From positions 1 through 64,000 of the forward strand of contig JYJN01000200.1 of NCBI GenBank assembly GCA_003263845.1: 64,000 nt of DNA, given 5' to 3'. Below, in pieces: positions 47,492 through 57,669 of the stretch. Position numbers and translations under genes: made by a program. A model generated the notes under the pieces. That model was not told the DNA's origin and searched no databases. It saw only the letters and a list, made by a program, of their open reading frames with translations. Every line of letters begins with the position of its first letter. Within the stretch, counting starts at the first letter, position 1. This DNA is from Vibrio aestivus. Lineage in GTDB: Bacteria > Pseudomonadota > Gammaproteobacteria > Enterobacterales > Vibrionaceae.

Positions 47492-47728
47492 TTAGCTGGA
47501 TGTGAGGACTCTTAGTACTCGATCTGCGTGTTCAGCAACTTCAATGCCTTCGTCGGTGAGGTATCCGCCATCAGGAAGAGTGCACAGGCCTTTGTCGAAC
47601 AGACGCTTTACTGCATTTTGGACATCTTCCGAGGCGTCGTTGTGTACCTTGATACCTGTTGCAGCACTGCCGATGTCAAACTGTCGCAAAAGGTTAAGCT
47701 CAGCGAGATGGTCATTGGTGTATTTCAT
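47492..47728 (-). CDS. TIGR02647-type small protein
   Basis: A 78-residue protein, MKYTNDHLAELNLLRQFDIGSAATGIKVHNDAS, with helices and LPDGGYLTDEGIEVAEHADRVLRVL. It resembles a family annotated as TIGR02647, of unknown function, possibly nucleic-acid binding because the second half looks like a winged helix. It is divergent from focA. Confidence 0.72.
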   Translation of the reverse strand: MKYTNDHLAELNLLRQFDIGSAATGIKVHNDASEDVQNAVKRLFDKGLCTLPDGGYLTDEGIEVAEHADRVLRVLTSS

Positions 47729-48131
47729 GCCTTAATCCTTAATCGATTTGTATCAATCAACAGTATGGTGCTATCGACGAAGCTGCAAATGAATTCGTTG
47801 AGAATTGTTATGTGCGACCAGATTGGACAGAACGTGGCCAAAGTTAGGAGCCTCGTTGTTCAAATCGGCATAAAGGGGAATCTGTTTAGAATAAAATAGT
47901 CTGACTGGAAGTAAATAATGCGCTTGAGTGATATGTTCTCCATTAATTGTCTATTTATCAATGCATTAGTGGGTAGAAGTTAGTTTGGTTTCCAAGTGGA
48001 TACCTTAAATTTTTCGAGTCAAAGCCCGCAAAAACAACAAAATTGGTTAGTGGTGAAAAATCCACTTGAAAAGTGAGGAAAACAGAGCGATTATCCGCGA
48101 CCTTGTGGTTTGTATCAAAATGTTACTTAAG
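47729..48131. promoter_or_regulatory. intergenic region upstream of focA, with an FNR-like site
   Basis: About 400 bases without a supported ORF. TTGATACAAATCGA on the minus strand (47743-47756) matches the FNR consensus TTGAT-N4-ATCAA at 9 of 10. It is close to the reverse-strand gene but far (about 375 bases) from focA. Confidence 0.4.
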
Positions 48132-48974
48132 ATGGATATCAATCAATTCGATTCACTACTTCCTCCTCAAATGGCTGAAAGAGCAGCCGAAATTGGTGTT
48201 GGAAAGGCAACTAAAGACCCTGTTAAATCATTCCTACTTGCCATATCGGCGGGCATACACATTGGTATCGCATTTGTTTTCTATACCATAGTGACGACCG
48301 GCGCCGGGGATTTGCCATGGGGCATGACTCGCTTTGTTGGCGGCTTAGCATTTAGCTTGGGTTTGATCTTGGTGGTAGTGACCGGCGGGGAGCTCTTCAC
48401 TAGCTCTGTATTGACGTTAGTTGCGCGAGCTAGCGGAAAGATCAGCTGGAAGATGTTGTTCAATCATTGGCTGATTGTTTACGCAGGTAATCTAGTCGGT
48501 GCTCTACTGCTTGTGGTGTGCATGCTTTTCACCAAGCAATACATGTTTGATGGCGGGCAAGTAGGTCTTAATGCGATGGCGATTGCGCAGCACAAACTGC
48601 ACCACGATTTTTTGCAAGCTGTTGCGTTGGGCATTATGTGTAATGTGCTTGTCTGTATCGCAGTATGGATGACATTTAGTGGTCGAACACTCACCGACAA
48701 AATCATGGTGATGATTTTGCCTGTATCCATGTTTGTCTCGGCAGGGTTTGAGCACTGCATTGCCAACATGTTTCAAGTGCCACTTGCTATTGCGATCAAA
48801 ACATTTGCACCAGAGTCTTTTTGGATATCAACAGGTGCCTCGATTGAAGCGTATGCAGATCTGACGATGAGTCACTTTATTCTCAACAACTTGCTACCAG
48901 TAACACTAGGGAACATTATTGGTGGTGGTGTCTTTGTTGGAATGTGGTATTGGCTGATTTACCTTAGAGATTAG
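48132..48974 (+). CDS. focA: formate transporter FocA
   Basis: Pentameric formate/nitrite channel. The ATG at 48132 gives MDINQFDSLLPPQMAERAAEIGVGKATKDPVKSFLLAISAGIHIG; upstream codons are open but unlike the family. Six membrane helices with LVVVTGGELFTSSV (omega-loop region), WLIVYAGNLVGA and FEHCIANMF (second FNT motif) are present. It lacks the adjacent pflB that follows focA in E. coli. Length is 280 residues. Confidence 0.92.
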   Translation: MDINQFDSLLPPQMAERAAEIGVGKATKDPVKSFLLAISAGIHIGIAFVFYTIVTTGAGDLPWGMTRFVGGLAFSLGLILVVVTGGELFTSSVLTLVARASGKISWKMLFNHWLIVYAGNLVGALLLVVCMLFTKQYMFDGGQVGLNAMAIAQHKLHHDFLQAVALGIMCNVLVCIAVWMTFSGRTLTDKIMVMILPVSMFVSAGFEHCIANMFQVPLAIAIKTFAPESFWISTGASIEAYADLTMSHFILNNLLPVTLGNIIGGGVFVGMWYWLIYLRD

Positions 48975-48998
48975 TCTCAGTCAGGACAAGCAATAAAC

Positions 48999-49033
48999 GA
49001 GAGGTTGAGCACTGAGTGTCTCAACCTCTTTTT
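48999..49033 (+). terminator. focA terminator
   Basis: AGAGGTTGAG (49000-49009) pairs with CTCAACCTCT (49020-49029), then a T tract. Confidence 0.88.
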
Positions 49034-49041
49034 GTATTTTG

Positions 49042-49209
49042 CTAGATAAGTGGCATAGAGTGACGCGCCGGTGCAGGAATGCCCTGTCTCAGCAGAAACT
49101 TTTCATAATTGATGTCTGCGTAGCTCGAATCAACTTCGCTTGGATCATTAACCAGCCAGTTTAAGTTCTCTTCACTTTCACGAGTAGTAGGTGTATTTGT
49201 CATATCCAT
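49042..49209 (-). CDS. small hypothetical protein, 55 residues
   Basis: An ORF below the usual length cutoff: MDMTNTPTTRESEENLNWL, then VNDPSEVDSSYADINYEKF and a C-terminus PARHSMPLI. AGGAAG lies eight bases before the ATG. It is acidic and without a membrane segment; no recognisable family. It shares the terminator region with focA and lies in a 400-base gap that would otherwise be empty. Codon use is like its neighbours. Could be a stress-related small protein; unproven. Confidence 0.6.
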   Translation of the reverse strand: MDMTNTPTTRESEENLNWLVNDPSEVDSSYADINYEKFLLRQGIPAPARHSMPLI

Positions 49210-49372
49210 GACTGCTCTTCCTATGGTTGCGAGACAAACAAACTGTAGGTGAGGAGTGTGAATGAATCATGATCGATTGATTGCACCTTGATGACCATCT
49301 TTCCAACTTTTAAACGGCGATTTATGAGCAGAAAAACAACTCTCATTGAATCAATCACTTGAGCTATTAACT

Positions 49373-49401
49373 ATGTTATCCACAATTTCTGTGGATAACA
49401 T
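49373..49401. repeat. inverted pair of consensus DnaA boxes
   Basis: ATGTTATCCACA (49373-49384) and its exact complement TGTGGATAACAT (49390-49401) are separated by five bases. Each arm contains TTATCCACA, a perfect DnaA box of the R1 type. It stands 70 bases after the fetB stop, with no T tract on the minus strand. Confidence 0.75.
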
Positions 49402-49471
49402 TTATATGTCGTTCATAAATTATACAATTTGATCGGGTGCACGAGGATTTAGCTGTGAGGCTTGATTGTTG

Positions 49472-50263
49472 TCAACGAGATATGAAGTCGACAGTGACTC
49501 TACCTGTTTTTTCAATACATCGACGCAGAGCAAGTTGCAGAGTGATAGTTAGGGAAAGTGACATCATCACGAAGATAGCGATCATAATCATCAATTGATA
49601 CTTGATGGCGACCAACGGACTTGCGCCACCAAGGATTTGGCCTGTCATCATACCCGGTAGAGTGACTAAGCCCATCGTGGCCATAGACGCTAATGTTGGT
49701 GCCAATGCCTTTCGCATCGCCTCTTGTACGAACGGTCGGCTCGCATACATCGGATGTGCGCCTAGGGAAATTGCTCCTTCATACTCACTGCGTCTTTCAG
49801 AAAAACAGGTAAAACAATTTTGCAGAGCGACAATATTGCCACCTAGGCTGTTGCCCAAAAGCATGCCGGCAAGGGGAATCAAGTATTGCGCGCTATAAAA
49901 AGGGGCAGGTTGAACGACAGCGACACATATAAGGATGAGTACCGGACTCAGCCCAAGAAACAGACCGGAGATCACGGGAATAAACAATGGTTTTTTGGGT
50001 AAGTTCGCTTTTCCAATGATAGAGCTTGCACCAATGATTATCATGATAGACAACCAGAGTAAATTGACCCAAAGGCTATTGAGATCAAATAGATATTCAA
50101 GATACAAACCAACCAAAGCCAGCTGTACGACCATCCTTCCAACACCGATTACGATGTCTTTTCCTAGCCTTAGCTGAAAGTAATGGTTAATCAAATACGG
50201 GATTATGAGCGTCGTCGAAAATAAGGCGAGCTGCCACCAAGAAATATCTACAACACTGTCCAC
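49472..50263 (-). CDS. fetB: iron export ABC transporter permease (FetB-like)
   Basis: A 263-residue integral membrane protein with about seven helices. LAGMLLGNSLGGNIVALQ, EGAISLGAHPMYASRPFVQEAMRKALAP and LVTLPGMMTGQILGGASPLVAIKYQ are the motifs of the UPF0014/FetB family; in E. coli FetAB exports iron. The expected ATPase partner fetA is not next to it; upstream is the torE gap and downstream the small ORF. Confidence 0.85.
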   Translation of the reverse strand: MDSVVDISWWQLALFSTTLIIPYLINHYFQLRLGKDIVIGVGRMVVQLALVGLYLEYLFDLNSLWVNLLWLSIMIIIGASSIIGKANLPKKPLFIPVISGLFLGLSPVLILICVAVVQPAPFYSAQYLIPLAGMLLGNSLGGNIVALQNCFTCFSERRSEYEGAISLGAHPMYASRPFVQEAMRKALAPTLASMATMGLVTLPGMMTGQILGGASPLVAIKYQLMIMIAIFVMMSLSLTITLQLALRRCIEKTGRVTVDFISR

Positions 50264-50651
50264 GATTATCCCCTTTGTTTAACCGAAATCATTGTATGCG
50301 AATAGTCAATTCGTTGGCTAGGAGCTTTATCCCTTATCGTTTGGACCCACAGCGCATTTCTCCCTCAAAGGGAGTAGAGATATGTCTCAATGTTGTGAAT
50401 ATGTTGTATCTTTAACTGAGTGATAACGAAATTAATTCTTCACAACTGTTAATATATTTACACATATTTTTGCATCCAAACACATCTCTGGATGAGCTCA
50501 AAAAAGTGTTGAATATTAAGGGTTACAGGCAAGTATTCGATTGAATGGGGTGGAAGATTTGGTCTAACATTCCACAATAGAAATAACAATAAAAGTCGCG
50601 CCGAGCAGAGTGAAGTGTGGCTCAATTACTAGATACAAAATAGGCAAATGT
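50264..50651. promoter_or_regulatory. torECA upstream region with a TorR-box-like site
   Basis: 388 bases between the divergent fetB and torE. CTGTTAATAT at 50446-50455 matches the tor box CTGTTCATAT at 9 of 10; a weaker TTGTGAATAT (7 of 10) lies at 50393-50402. These sit about 200-260 bases before torE. Confidence 0.5.
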
Positions 50652-50828
50652 ATGAGTGATGTTAACAAAATTGAGAGCAGCGAAAAACGCTCGATGGAGT
50701 GGAAGTCTTTCTTCTTTATTGCTGTCGTTCTTTTTCCCGTGCTGAGTGTGGCAGTCGTAGGCGGCTATGGATTCATTGTTTGGATGCTACAAGTCTTCGT
50801 CTTTGGTCCTCCGGGTATGCATGGTTAA
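50652..50828 (+). CDS. torE: TorE-like small membrane protein
   Basis: A 58-residue protein with a polar N-terminus (MSDVNKIESSEKRSMEWK) and one membrane helix (FFFIAVVLFPVLSVAVVGGYGFIVWML). This layout and its position before torC are those of TorE/NapE-type proteins in Shewanella and Vibrio tor operons. Its function in the complex is unknown. The ribosome site is weak. Confidence 0.82.
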   Translation: MSDVNKIESSEKRSMEWKSFFFIAVVLFPVLSVAVVGGYGFIVWMLQVFVFGPPGMHG

Positions 50829-50879
50829 TCCACCTAAGCAAAACACGCACTTTATTTAAACGGTTTAAGAGAACAAATC

Positions 50880-52060
50880 ATGAAATCACTGATTGTTAAA
50901 ATGTGGCGCACGATGACGCGTCCTGCTGTCCATATCAGCTTGGTGTGCTGACTATGGGTGGTTTTATTGCGGGTGTCATTTTCTGGGGTGGCTTTAACAC
51001 TGCGTTAGAAGTAACCAACACAGAAGAATTCTGTATCAGCTGTCATACCATGCGTGAGAACGTATACGTTGAGCTGCAAGAAACTCCGCACTGGAAGAAC
51101 AGCTCAGGTGTTCGTGCAACGTGTCCTGATTGTCACGTTCCACACAATTGGACAGATAAGATTGCTCGTAAGATGCAGGCTTCTAAAGAAGTCTTTGCTC
51201 AAGTATTTGGTGATCTTGATACGCCAGAGAAATTTGAAGCACGTCGCTTAGAATTAGCTCGTCACGAGTGGGACCGATTCTCAGCCAATGGCTCGTTAGA
51301 GTGTAAAAACTGTCACGCTTATGAGTCGATGGACTTCGAACAAATGTCTCCAACTGCGCGTATTCAAATGAAGCAAGCGGCTGAACGTGACCAAAGCTGT
51401 GTTGACTGTCACAAAGGTATTGCCCACCACCTTCCACAAGATATGGAAGCGGCAAGCGGTATTGTTGGCGAGCTAGAGCAAGTGGCTAACAGCACACGTT
51501 ACTCAAATGGTAATGACGTTATTTCTATTCGTCACCTTCCACTGTACACAGACGCAACTGCAGAAACTGAAGCGGGTCTACTAAGCCCAGCGAGTAAAGT
51601 ACAGATTGTTTCTGAGCGTGGCGACATGATGGAAATTCAAATCGACGGCTGGCGTAAAGCAAAAGGCTTTGGTCGTGTAATTCAAGAAGATTTCGGTTTG
51701 AACATCTCTACTGCGATTCTTACTCGTGAAGTGTCACAAAGTGACGTGATCACTGTAGGTGAGAAGAAAGAAGATGAGTTGACAGGTCTTCCGTGGGAAG
51801 AAGTTAGCCTATCCCTATGGATGAAGAAAGAGTCTATGGTGCCAAGCTTCGATCCAATTTGGAACGCAGCAGGTCAGGCTTACACCACTAACTGTTCTAC
51901 GTGTCACTCACAACCGGATGAAGCGCACTTCAGTGCTAACGGTTGGGTAGGTATGCTAGATGGCATGATCGCATTCGTAAACTTCGACACAGATACAGAA
52001 GCTCTAGTTCTGAAGTATCTACAGAAGCACTCATCAGATTTTTCTGACGGCCATCACTAA
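50880..52060 (+). CDS. torC: pentahaem c-type cytochrome TorC, one frameshift
   Basis: Membrane-anchored quinol-oxidising cytochrome of the NapC/NirT family that passes electrons to TorA. The ATG at 50880 gives [21 protein letters not shown]; one G is missing near 50943, where the frame must read [19 protein letters not shown], the membrane helix. The CXXCH haem sites are CISCH, CPDCH, CKNCH and CVDCH in the N-terminal half, and CSTCH near the C-terminus. Rejoined length is about 393 residues. TorA follows after 23 bases. Confidence 0.93.
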
Positions 52061-52083
52061 TAGACGTCAATTGGAGTAACACA

Positions 52084-54546
52084 ATGGCAATTACTAGAAG
52101 AAGTTTTCTAAAAGGTGTCGCAACAACAAGTGCGGTATCTGTTATTGGTCCAAGCCTTTTGGCGTCGGCTTCTGCATCGGCTGCAGAAACAGAAGGCACT
52201 TGGAAAGTATCTGGTTCACACTGGGGCGCATTCCGCGCTCGAGTGTACGCAGGTAAAGTTCAAGAGATTAAACCTTTAGAACTCGATAAGCACCCAACAG
52301 AGATGCTAAAAGGCATCAAAGGTATTATCTACAGTCCATCACGCGTCCGTTACCCTATGGTTCGCCTAGATTGGCTTAAGAAACATAAGTACAGCGCGGA
52401 TACGCGCGGTAACAACCGTTTTATTCGTGTGACTTGGGATGAAGCTCTTGACCTGTTCTATCGTGAACTAGAGCGCGTACAGAAAGATTACGGCCCTTGG
52501 GCACTGCACACTGGTCAAACGGGTTGGCGTCAAACGGGCCAGTTCCATAGCTGTACTAACCATATGATGCGTGCAATGGCACTTCACGGCAATTCAGTTA
52601 AGAAGATTGGTGACTACTCGACAGGTGCGGGTCAAACCATCATGCCTTACGTACTGGGCTCGACAGAAGTATACGCTCAAGGTACATCTTGGGAGTTGAT
52701 CCTAGAGAACAGTGACAACATCATTCTTTGGGGTAACGATCCAGTTAAAAACCTGCAGGTTGGTTGGACGTGTGAAACTCATGAATCATTTGAGTACCTT
52801 GAGCAGCTAAAAGAAAAAGTTGCGAACAAAGAGATCAATGTTGTGTCGGTTGACCCAGTTAAGAACAAAACTGGCCGCTTCCTGAATAACGAACAGTTCT
52901 ACATTCACCCACATACGGATGTACCGTTTATGCTGGGTGTAGCGCACGTACTCTACAACGAGAATCTTTACGACAAAGAATTCATCGATACGTACTGTCT
53001 TGGCTTTGATCAGTTCATTCAATACGTTCAAGGTGAAACCAAAGACAAGGTTGAGAAAACGCCGGAGTGGGCGGCAGAAATCTGTGGCGCGAGCGCGGAT
53101 TCTATTCGTAAGTTTGCCAAGATGCTGGTTAATGGCCGTACTCAGATCCTTGTTGGCTGGAGTATTCAGCGTCAAGAGCACGGTGAGCAGCCATACTGGA
53201 TGTGCGCTGTTCTTGCGGCAATGGTGGGTCAGATTGGTCTTCCAGGTGGTGGTATCTCTTATGGTCACCACTACTCAGGTATCGGTGTTTCTTCGACTGG
53301 TTTTGGTGCGCCGGGTTCATTCCCACTAAACATCGACCAAGGTCAGAAGCCTAAATATGACAACAATGACTTTAATGGTTACAGCCGAGTCATTCCAGTT
53401 GCGCGTTGGGTAGATTCACTTATCGAGCCTGGTAAGAAGATCAAAGCCAACGGTTCTACTGTGACACTACCAGATATTAAGATGATGGTATTCAGCGGTA
53501 ACAACCCATGGCACCACCATCAAGATCGCAACAAGATGCGCAAAGCGTTCAAGAGCCTGCAAACGGTAGTGGCTATCGACTTCGCGTGGACGGCAACATG
53601 TCGTCACTCTGATATCGTACTTCCGGCATGTACTCAGTGGGAACGTAACGATATCGATGGCTACGGCGCATACTCAGGCCGTGGTTTGATCGCAATGCAT
53701 AAGCTAGTCGACCCGCTATTCCAGTCTAAGACGGATTTCGAAATCATGTCTGAACTGACACGTCGTTGGGATCGCTTTGATGACTACACTCGTGGTATGG
53801 GCGAGATGGAATGGGTTCGCTCGCTTTATGACGAATGTAAAGCGGCTAACAGTGCGAACTTCGAGATGCCAGAATTTGATGAATTCTGGGAGAAAGGCTT
53901 CTTAGACTTCGGTAAAGGTAAGCCTTGGACTCGTCACGCTTCATTCCGTGAAGATCCTGAGATCAATGCATTGGGTACGCCTTCCGGCTTTATCGAAATC
54001 ACTAGCCGTACAATCGGCAATATGGGTTACGAGCACTGTCAGGAACACCCAATGTGGTTTGAAAAATCCGAGCGTTCACACGGTGGCCCTGGTTCTGACA
54101 AACACCCGTACTGGCTACAATCTTGTCACCCAGACAAGCGTCTTCACTCGCAAATGTGTGAATCTGAAGAGTTCCGTGCAACGTACGCAGTGCAAGGCCG
54201 TGAGCCAATCTACATGAACCCTCAAGATGCTAAGAAGAAAGGCATTAAAGATGGTGATGTGGTTCGCGTGTTCAACGACCGTGGTCAGCTTCTTGCCGGT
54301 GCGGTATTGATGGACAGCTATGCGCCAGGCGTTGTACGTATTGAAGAAGGTGCTTGGTACGGCCCGATGAACGAGAAAGTGGGTTCTTTGGATACTTACG
54401 GCGATCCAAACACACTGACTCAGGACATTCCTTCGTCTGAACTGGCTCAAGCAACGTCAGCAAACACCTGTTTGGTTGATTTTGAGAAGTTTACAGGCGA
54501 GCTTCCTCCGGTCACGTCATTCGGTGGACCAATTGAAGTTTCTTAG
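52084..54546 (+). CDS. torA: trimethylamine-N-oxide reductase TorA
   Basis: Periplasmic molybdenum enzyme of the DMSO reductase family, terminal reductase for TMAO. The N-terminus [19 protein letters not shown] is a twin-arginine signal that TorD binds, ending about SASA. Motifs: [22 protein letters not shown] with the Ser that binds Mo, [25 protein letters not shown] and [14 protein letters not shown]. Length is 820 residues. It is followed by a terminator at 54571. No torD follows it; torD is 33 kb away. Confidence 0.95.
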   Translation: MAITRRSFLKGVATTSAVSVIGPSLLASASASAAETEGTWKVSGSHWGAFRARVYAGKVQEIKPLELDKHPTEMLKGIKGIIYSPSRVRYPMVRLDWLKKHKYSADTRGNNRFIRVTWDEALDLFYRELERVQKDYGPWALHTGQTGWRQTGQFHSCTNHMMRAMALHGNSVKKIGDYSTGAGQTIMPYVLGSTEVYAQGTSWELILENSDNIILWGNDPVKNLQVGWTCETHESFEYLEQLKEKVANKEINVVSVDPVKNKTGRFLNNEQFYIHPHTDVPFMLGVAHVLYNENLYDKEFIDTYCLGFDQFIQYVQGETKDKVEKTPEWAAEICGASADSIRKFAKMLVNGRTQILVGWSIQRQEHGEQPYWMCAVLAAMVGQIGLPGGGISYGHHYSGIGVSSTGFGAPGSFPLNIDQGQKPKYDNNDFNGYSRVIPVARWVDSLIEPGKKIKANGSTVTLPDIKMMVFSGNNPWHHHQDRNKMRKAFKSLQTVVAIDFAWTATCRHSDIVLPACTQWERNDIDGYGAYSGRGLIAMHKLVDPLFQSKTDFEIMSELTRRWDRFDDYTRGMGEMEWVRSLYDECKAANSANFEMPEFDEFWEKGFLDFGKGKPWTRHASFREDPEINALGTPSGFIEITSRTIGNMGYEHCQEHPMWFEKSERSHGGPGSDKHPYWLQSCHPDKRLHSQMCESEEFRATYAVQGREPIYMNPQDAKKKGIKDGDVVRVFNDRGQLLAGAVLMDSYAPGVVRIEEGAWYGPMNEKVGSLDTYGDPNTLTQDIPSSELAQATSANTCLVDFEKFTGELPPVTSFGGPIEVS

Positions 54547-54569
54547 TTTCGATAAATGCTAGAAACAGT

Positions 54570-54601
54570 AAAAGCCAGCTGATTACCAGCTGGCTTTTTT
54601 G
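54570..54601 (+). terminator. torECA terminator
   Basis: AAAGCCAGCTG (54571-54581) pairs with CAGCTGGCTTT (54587-54597), then T. The T tract follows. Confidence 0.9.
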
Positions 54602-54624
54602 TATTTAAGGTATTTTCAACTTTG

Positions 54625-55520
54625 TTAGTTCGAGCCGCAATAGCGTAAAACTTGCTCTTTGATGGAGGTGAGTTTTTCAGAGCTTCTGTTTTTGATCTCT
54701 CACGCGGCAATTGTGTATCTTTGCATCGACCACTTCGCAATTGGGTAGCTCGCAAAAAGCTAAGATCTTATTGGTGACGGCTCTTGGGCTGGCGACAAAA
54801 TCCTCGTATTTAACCGTCAGCACCTGATTGCTGAATTTAGACAGTTCTCTTTCATTTGATTCGAGCACTCTACTGAGCTGAAAAGCGGTGCTGGCAATAC
54901 CATCGTCTTTGATTGCATCGAACTCGCGCTGCTCTGAGCTTGAGTATGCCCCATGCCACCATAGTTCATGTCTGCCTTGTGACTGCCAAAATGGCACATT
55001 GAGTAATGAGTTCACCGTCGCGGTGGGATCTCGAACCACATTAATGAACAGGGCATCTGGGAAGATGCTGTGCAAATACTCGGCACGTGCAGGTCCAGTG
55101 AACTTCATCGCGAGTCGCTGCTTGCCTTGGCGAGATACACGCTTGGCCAGTGTTTTGCGAATCTTCTCTTTCTCGGATGAACTGGCGCGCTGGTGAAGCA
55201 AAAAATCCTCGGCTGAAATCGATTTCTTCCCGGGTAATGCTCTGCCAAAAACTCCATGCTTCGGCAGGGCGAGGGATATAGTTGTTCATGAATTTGGTCT
55301 TATTGAGTTGGCCTTTTTCACCATCCACGCGCCAAAATCGATTTTGAGACAGTCTGGTTAACCATGCGGTAGAAGCAATCGAAGGCATCCATTCTAAATA
55401 GTTGTCTGGCCATCCAAGTTGGTTGTGGCTCAAAACAAACTCAGAAATGATGGTTGAGCCTGAACGGCCAGGGCCAACGAAAATTATCGGTTTTGCCAGT
55501 ACTTTGTCGTAATCAATCAT
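54625..55520 (-). CDS. PAPS-dependent sulfotransferase-like protein, two frameshifts
   Basis: The ATG at 55520, with an AGGAG site, gives MIDYDKVLAKPIIFVGPGRSGST, containing the 5'-phosphosulfate-binding loop GPGRSGST. Later RDPTATVNSLL corresponds to the 3'-phosphate-binding motif. An A6 run at 55200-55205 is one base too long (FSRGFLLHQRASSSEK after correction), as is a T5 run at 54689-54693, which corrected yields RDQNRSSEKLTSIKEQVLRYCGSN (read in parts) and a stop at 54625. Rejoined length is about 297 residues. Substrate unknown. It diverges from a carbohydrate-active gene. Confidence 0.75.
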
Positions 55521-55747
55521 GTTATTGCTCCTAATCAACTGTTTTTAATAAGAGCAATATTAATGCCCGAAAAAATAGGCAAATAAGTCAAAGCGTTATA
55601 ACTTTACAAGGAGGATGTTTGCAGTTTGATTCCTATTTTGAAATCTATTTTTAAGGTTTCGTGATAGCCGTAACTTTATGATTCAAGATCTCGTAAGACA
55701 ATGAAGCCACCACACAAAGGATGGCATTAGGCGATACTAGGAGTCCT
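55521..55747. other. sulfotransferase-glycosidase divergent gap
   Basis: 227 bases between divergent genes, with no ORF and no operator or promoter that I can name. Confidence 0.3.
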
Positions 55748-57487
55748 ATGACCTACGTGATACAACTCGATCTTCATCGAGAAATCGAAACCATTAACTC
55801 TGACATTAATGTGCATCGAAAAGGCCAAGAGTTGCAGTTTAAATATGCGGGCTTGTCTAATGAACCGATCTCAGAACGATACACTCTGTTCACCACTAAG
55901 TTTAATTTCGAATCGAGTGCTGTTCTGCTGGGGGATGGCTTTCAAATGCTGGCTCAAACAACAGGGACGGCTGAAAACCCAGAAGACGTAGGCCGTTGTC
56001 CTGATGATAGCGCTACCTACCGTATTTATTCACCGCAGGAGCCAAAGCGCTACTACAACTATTTAGTGGTTGAGGAACCAGAGAGTTACACGCTATTTGG
56101 CTTTACGAGTTCTCATCGTTTTGCAGGCTATTTCGATATTGTTGAAGAAGACGATGGGCTCTATTTGTTTGCTAATATCGATGGCGAACATACACGGCCA
56201 CAGGATTGGGATAGCAATGATCTAGAATCTGTCCTAGTTGTGACAGGAGAAACGTTATCTGAAGTCTATCGAGAGTATTCCCATTATCTCAAGCTGAACC
56301 ATCCTCCGAGAATTAACGTGACGGGTGCAACGCCTGTGGGTTGGTGTTCTTGGTATGCCTATTATGCAGATGTAACTCGAACTCAGGTTGAGCAGAACGT
56401 GCAACTGATGACCGATGATCTTGACGATCTAGAGTATGTGTTGATTGATGATGGCTATCAGGCCTTTATGGGGGATTGGCTGGATCCGTCAGATAAGTTC
56501 ACGGGAGGTGTTAAATCGCTTATTGAAGACATCATCCGTCGGGGCAAAAAGCCAGCGATTTGGATTGCGCCATTCATCGCACAAAGAGAATCAAAAGTAT
56601 TTAGGCAAAATCCTGATTGGTTTATTAAGAATGAACGGGGCCAGCCAATGGCCGCAGATGAAGTCACTTACGGAGGTTGGCGCTGCATACCGTGGTACCT
56701 GCTGGATACCAGTCACCCAGAAGTGATTGAACACCTCACCGAGACTGTTCGCACAATGCGAGAGGAATGGGGGGTAGAGCTATTCAAAATGGATGCAAAT
56801 TATTGGGGTGCACTGAAAGGGAAGCGCTACCAAAGAGGGATTACAGGTGTAGAAGCGTACCGATTGGGATTGAAAGCGGTTGCTGAAGGCGCAGGAGATG
56901 CGTTTTTGCTGGGATGTAATTCGCCGATGTGGCCGTCTCTTGGGTTAGTTGATGGCATGCGAGTGTCGGACGATGTCGAGCGTCACCCTCACCGTTTTGC
57001 TCAAATCGCAAAGGAAACTTTCTATCGTAGTTGGCAGCATTTGAATTTATGGCAAATTGACCCCGATTGCGCCACGTTTGTCTCCCTGTCAAACCAAACT
57101 ACCAATCGACAAGCGTACGATTTCCATCGAACCGCTTTACTGGCGTCGAGCGGACTATTGCTGTCGGGCGATCCGTTACCTGACCTGACAATGTTGGCCA
57201 GAAGCAACTTAGCAAAGCTGATGCTGCGTGGAAGACGTAGTCAACAAGCTGCTAGATTCAGCTCACTTTCAATGACTCATGGCCAAGTAAAGTTAACAGA
57301 CAAGAATGATCTTCACTGTGTGTTCAACTATTTTGGTGAAGAACAAGAAATCACCTTACGCTCGGATAGCCCCGTCCATTGGTACGACTATTGGACTGGT
57401 CAGAAGTTATCCGATGATGCCTCGGCAGTGATGACGGTAAAACTTGCGGAAGGGCTGACAAGTAAAGCGGTATTAACCGCACCCTAA
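55748..57487 (+). CDS. clan GH-D glycosidase (alpha-galactosidase-like, GH36 type)
   Basis: A 579-residue cytoplasmic protein (no signal peptide) starting MTYVIQLDLHREIETINS at 55748; the frame is open to 55721. An N-terminal beta-sandwich (to about residue 190) is followed by a TIM barrel with VGWCSWYAYYADV, YVLIDDGYQ, KPAIWIAPFIA and VELFKMDANYW; the Asp in KMDAN is the expected nucleophile. MRVSDDVERHPHRF carries the acid/base Asp pair. Family 36 or a close relative (raffinose-type) is likely; alpha-galactosidase activity is the best guess. AGGAG precedes the ATG. Confidence 0.78.
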   Translation: MTYVIQLDLHREIETINSDINVHRKGQELQFKYAGLSNEPISERYTLFTTKFNFESSAVLLGDGFQMLAQTTGTAENPEDVGRCPDDSATYRIYSPQEPKRYYNYLVVEEPESYTLFGFTSSHRFAGYFDIVEEDDGLYLFANIDGEHTRPQDWDSNDLESVLVVTGETLSEVYREYSHYLKLNHPPRINVTGATPVGWCSWYAYYADVTRTQVEQNVQLMTDDLDDLEYVLIDDGYQAFMGDWLDPSDKFTGGVKSLIEDIIRRGKKPAIWIAPFIAQRESKVFRQNPDWFIKNERGQPMAADEVTYGGWRCIPWYLLDTSHPEVIEHLTETVRTMREEWGVELFKMDANYWGALKGKRYQRGITGVEAYRLGLKAVAEGAGDAFLLGCNSPMWPSLGLVDGMRVSDDVERHPHRFAQIAKETFYRSWQHLNLWQIDPDCATFVSLSNQTTNRQAYDFHRTALLASSGLLLSGDPLPDLTMLARSNLAKLMLRGRRSQQAARFSSLSMTHGQVKLTDKNDLHCVFNYFGEEQEITLRSDSPVHWYDYWTGQKLSDDASAVMTVKLAEGLTSKAVLTAP

Positions 57488-57579
57488 ATGGGGCTGTTGT
57501 GGTGATTCTCCCTTGTGATACTTGGCTTACAGCGAAATTTATCGGTCGCTGGTTTAGTGTTAGGTCAGGTCAGAATGGG

Positions 57580-57607
57580 ATGACAAATTCTAAAAATCAG
57601 GTAAAGT
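57580..57607 (+). promoter_or_regulatory. possible ppaC promoter
   Basis: ATGACA at 57580-57585 and TAAAGT at 57602-57607, spacer 16, about 60 bases before ppaC. Confidence 0.3.
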
Positions 57608-57669
57608 AACGCCTTTGTGAGCAAACCTGCCTAGAAATAGGCCAATAACAGACTTGAATAGGAAGAAAG

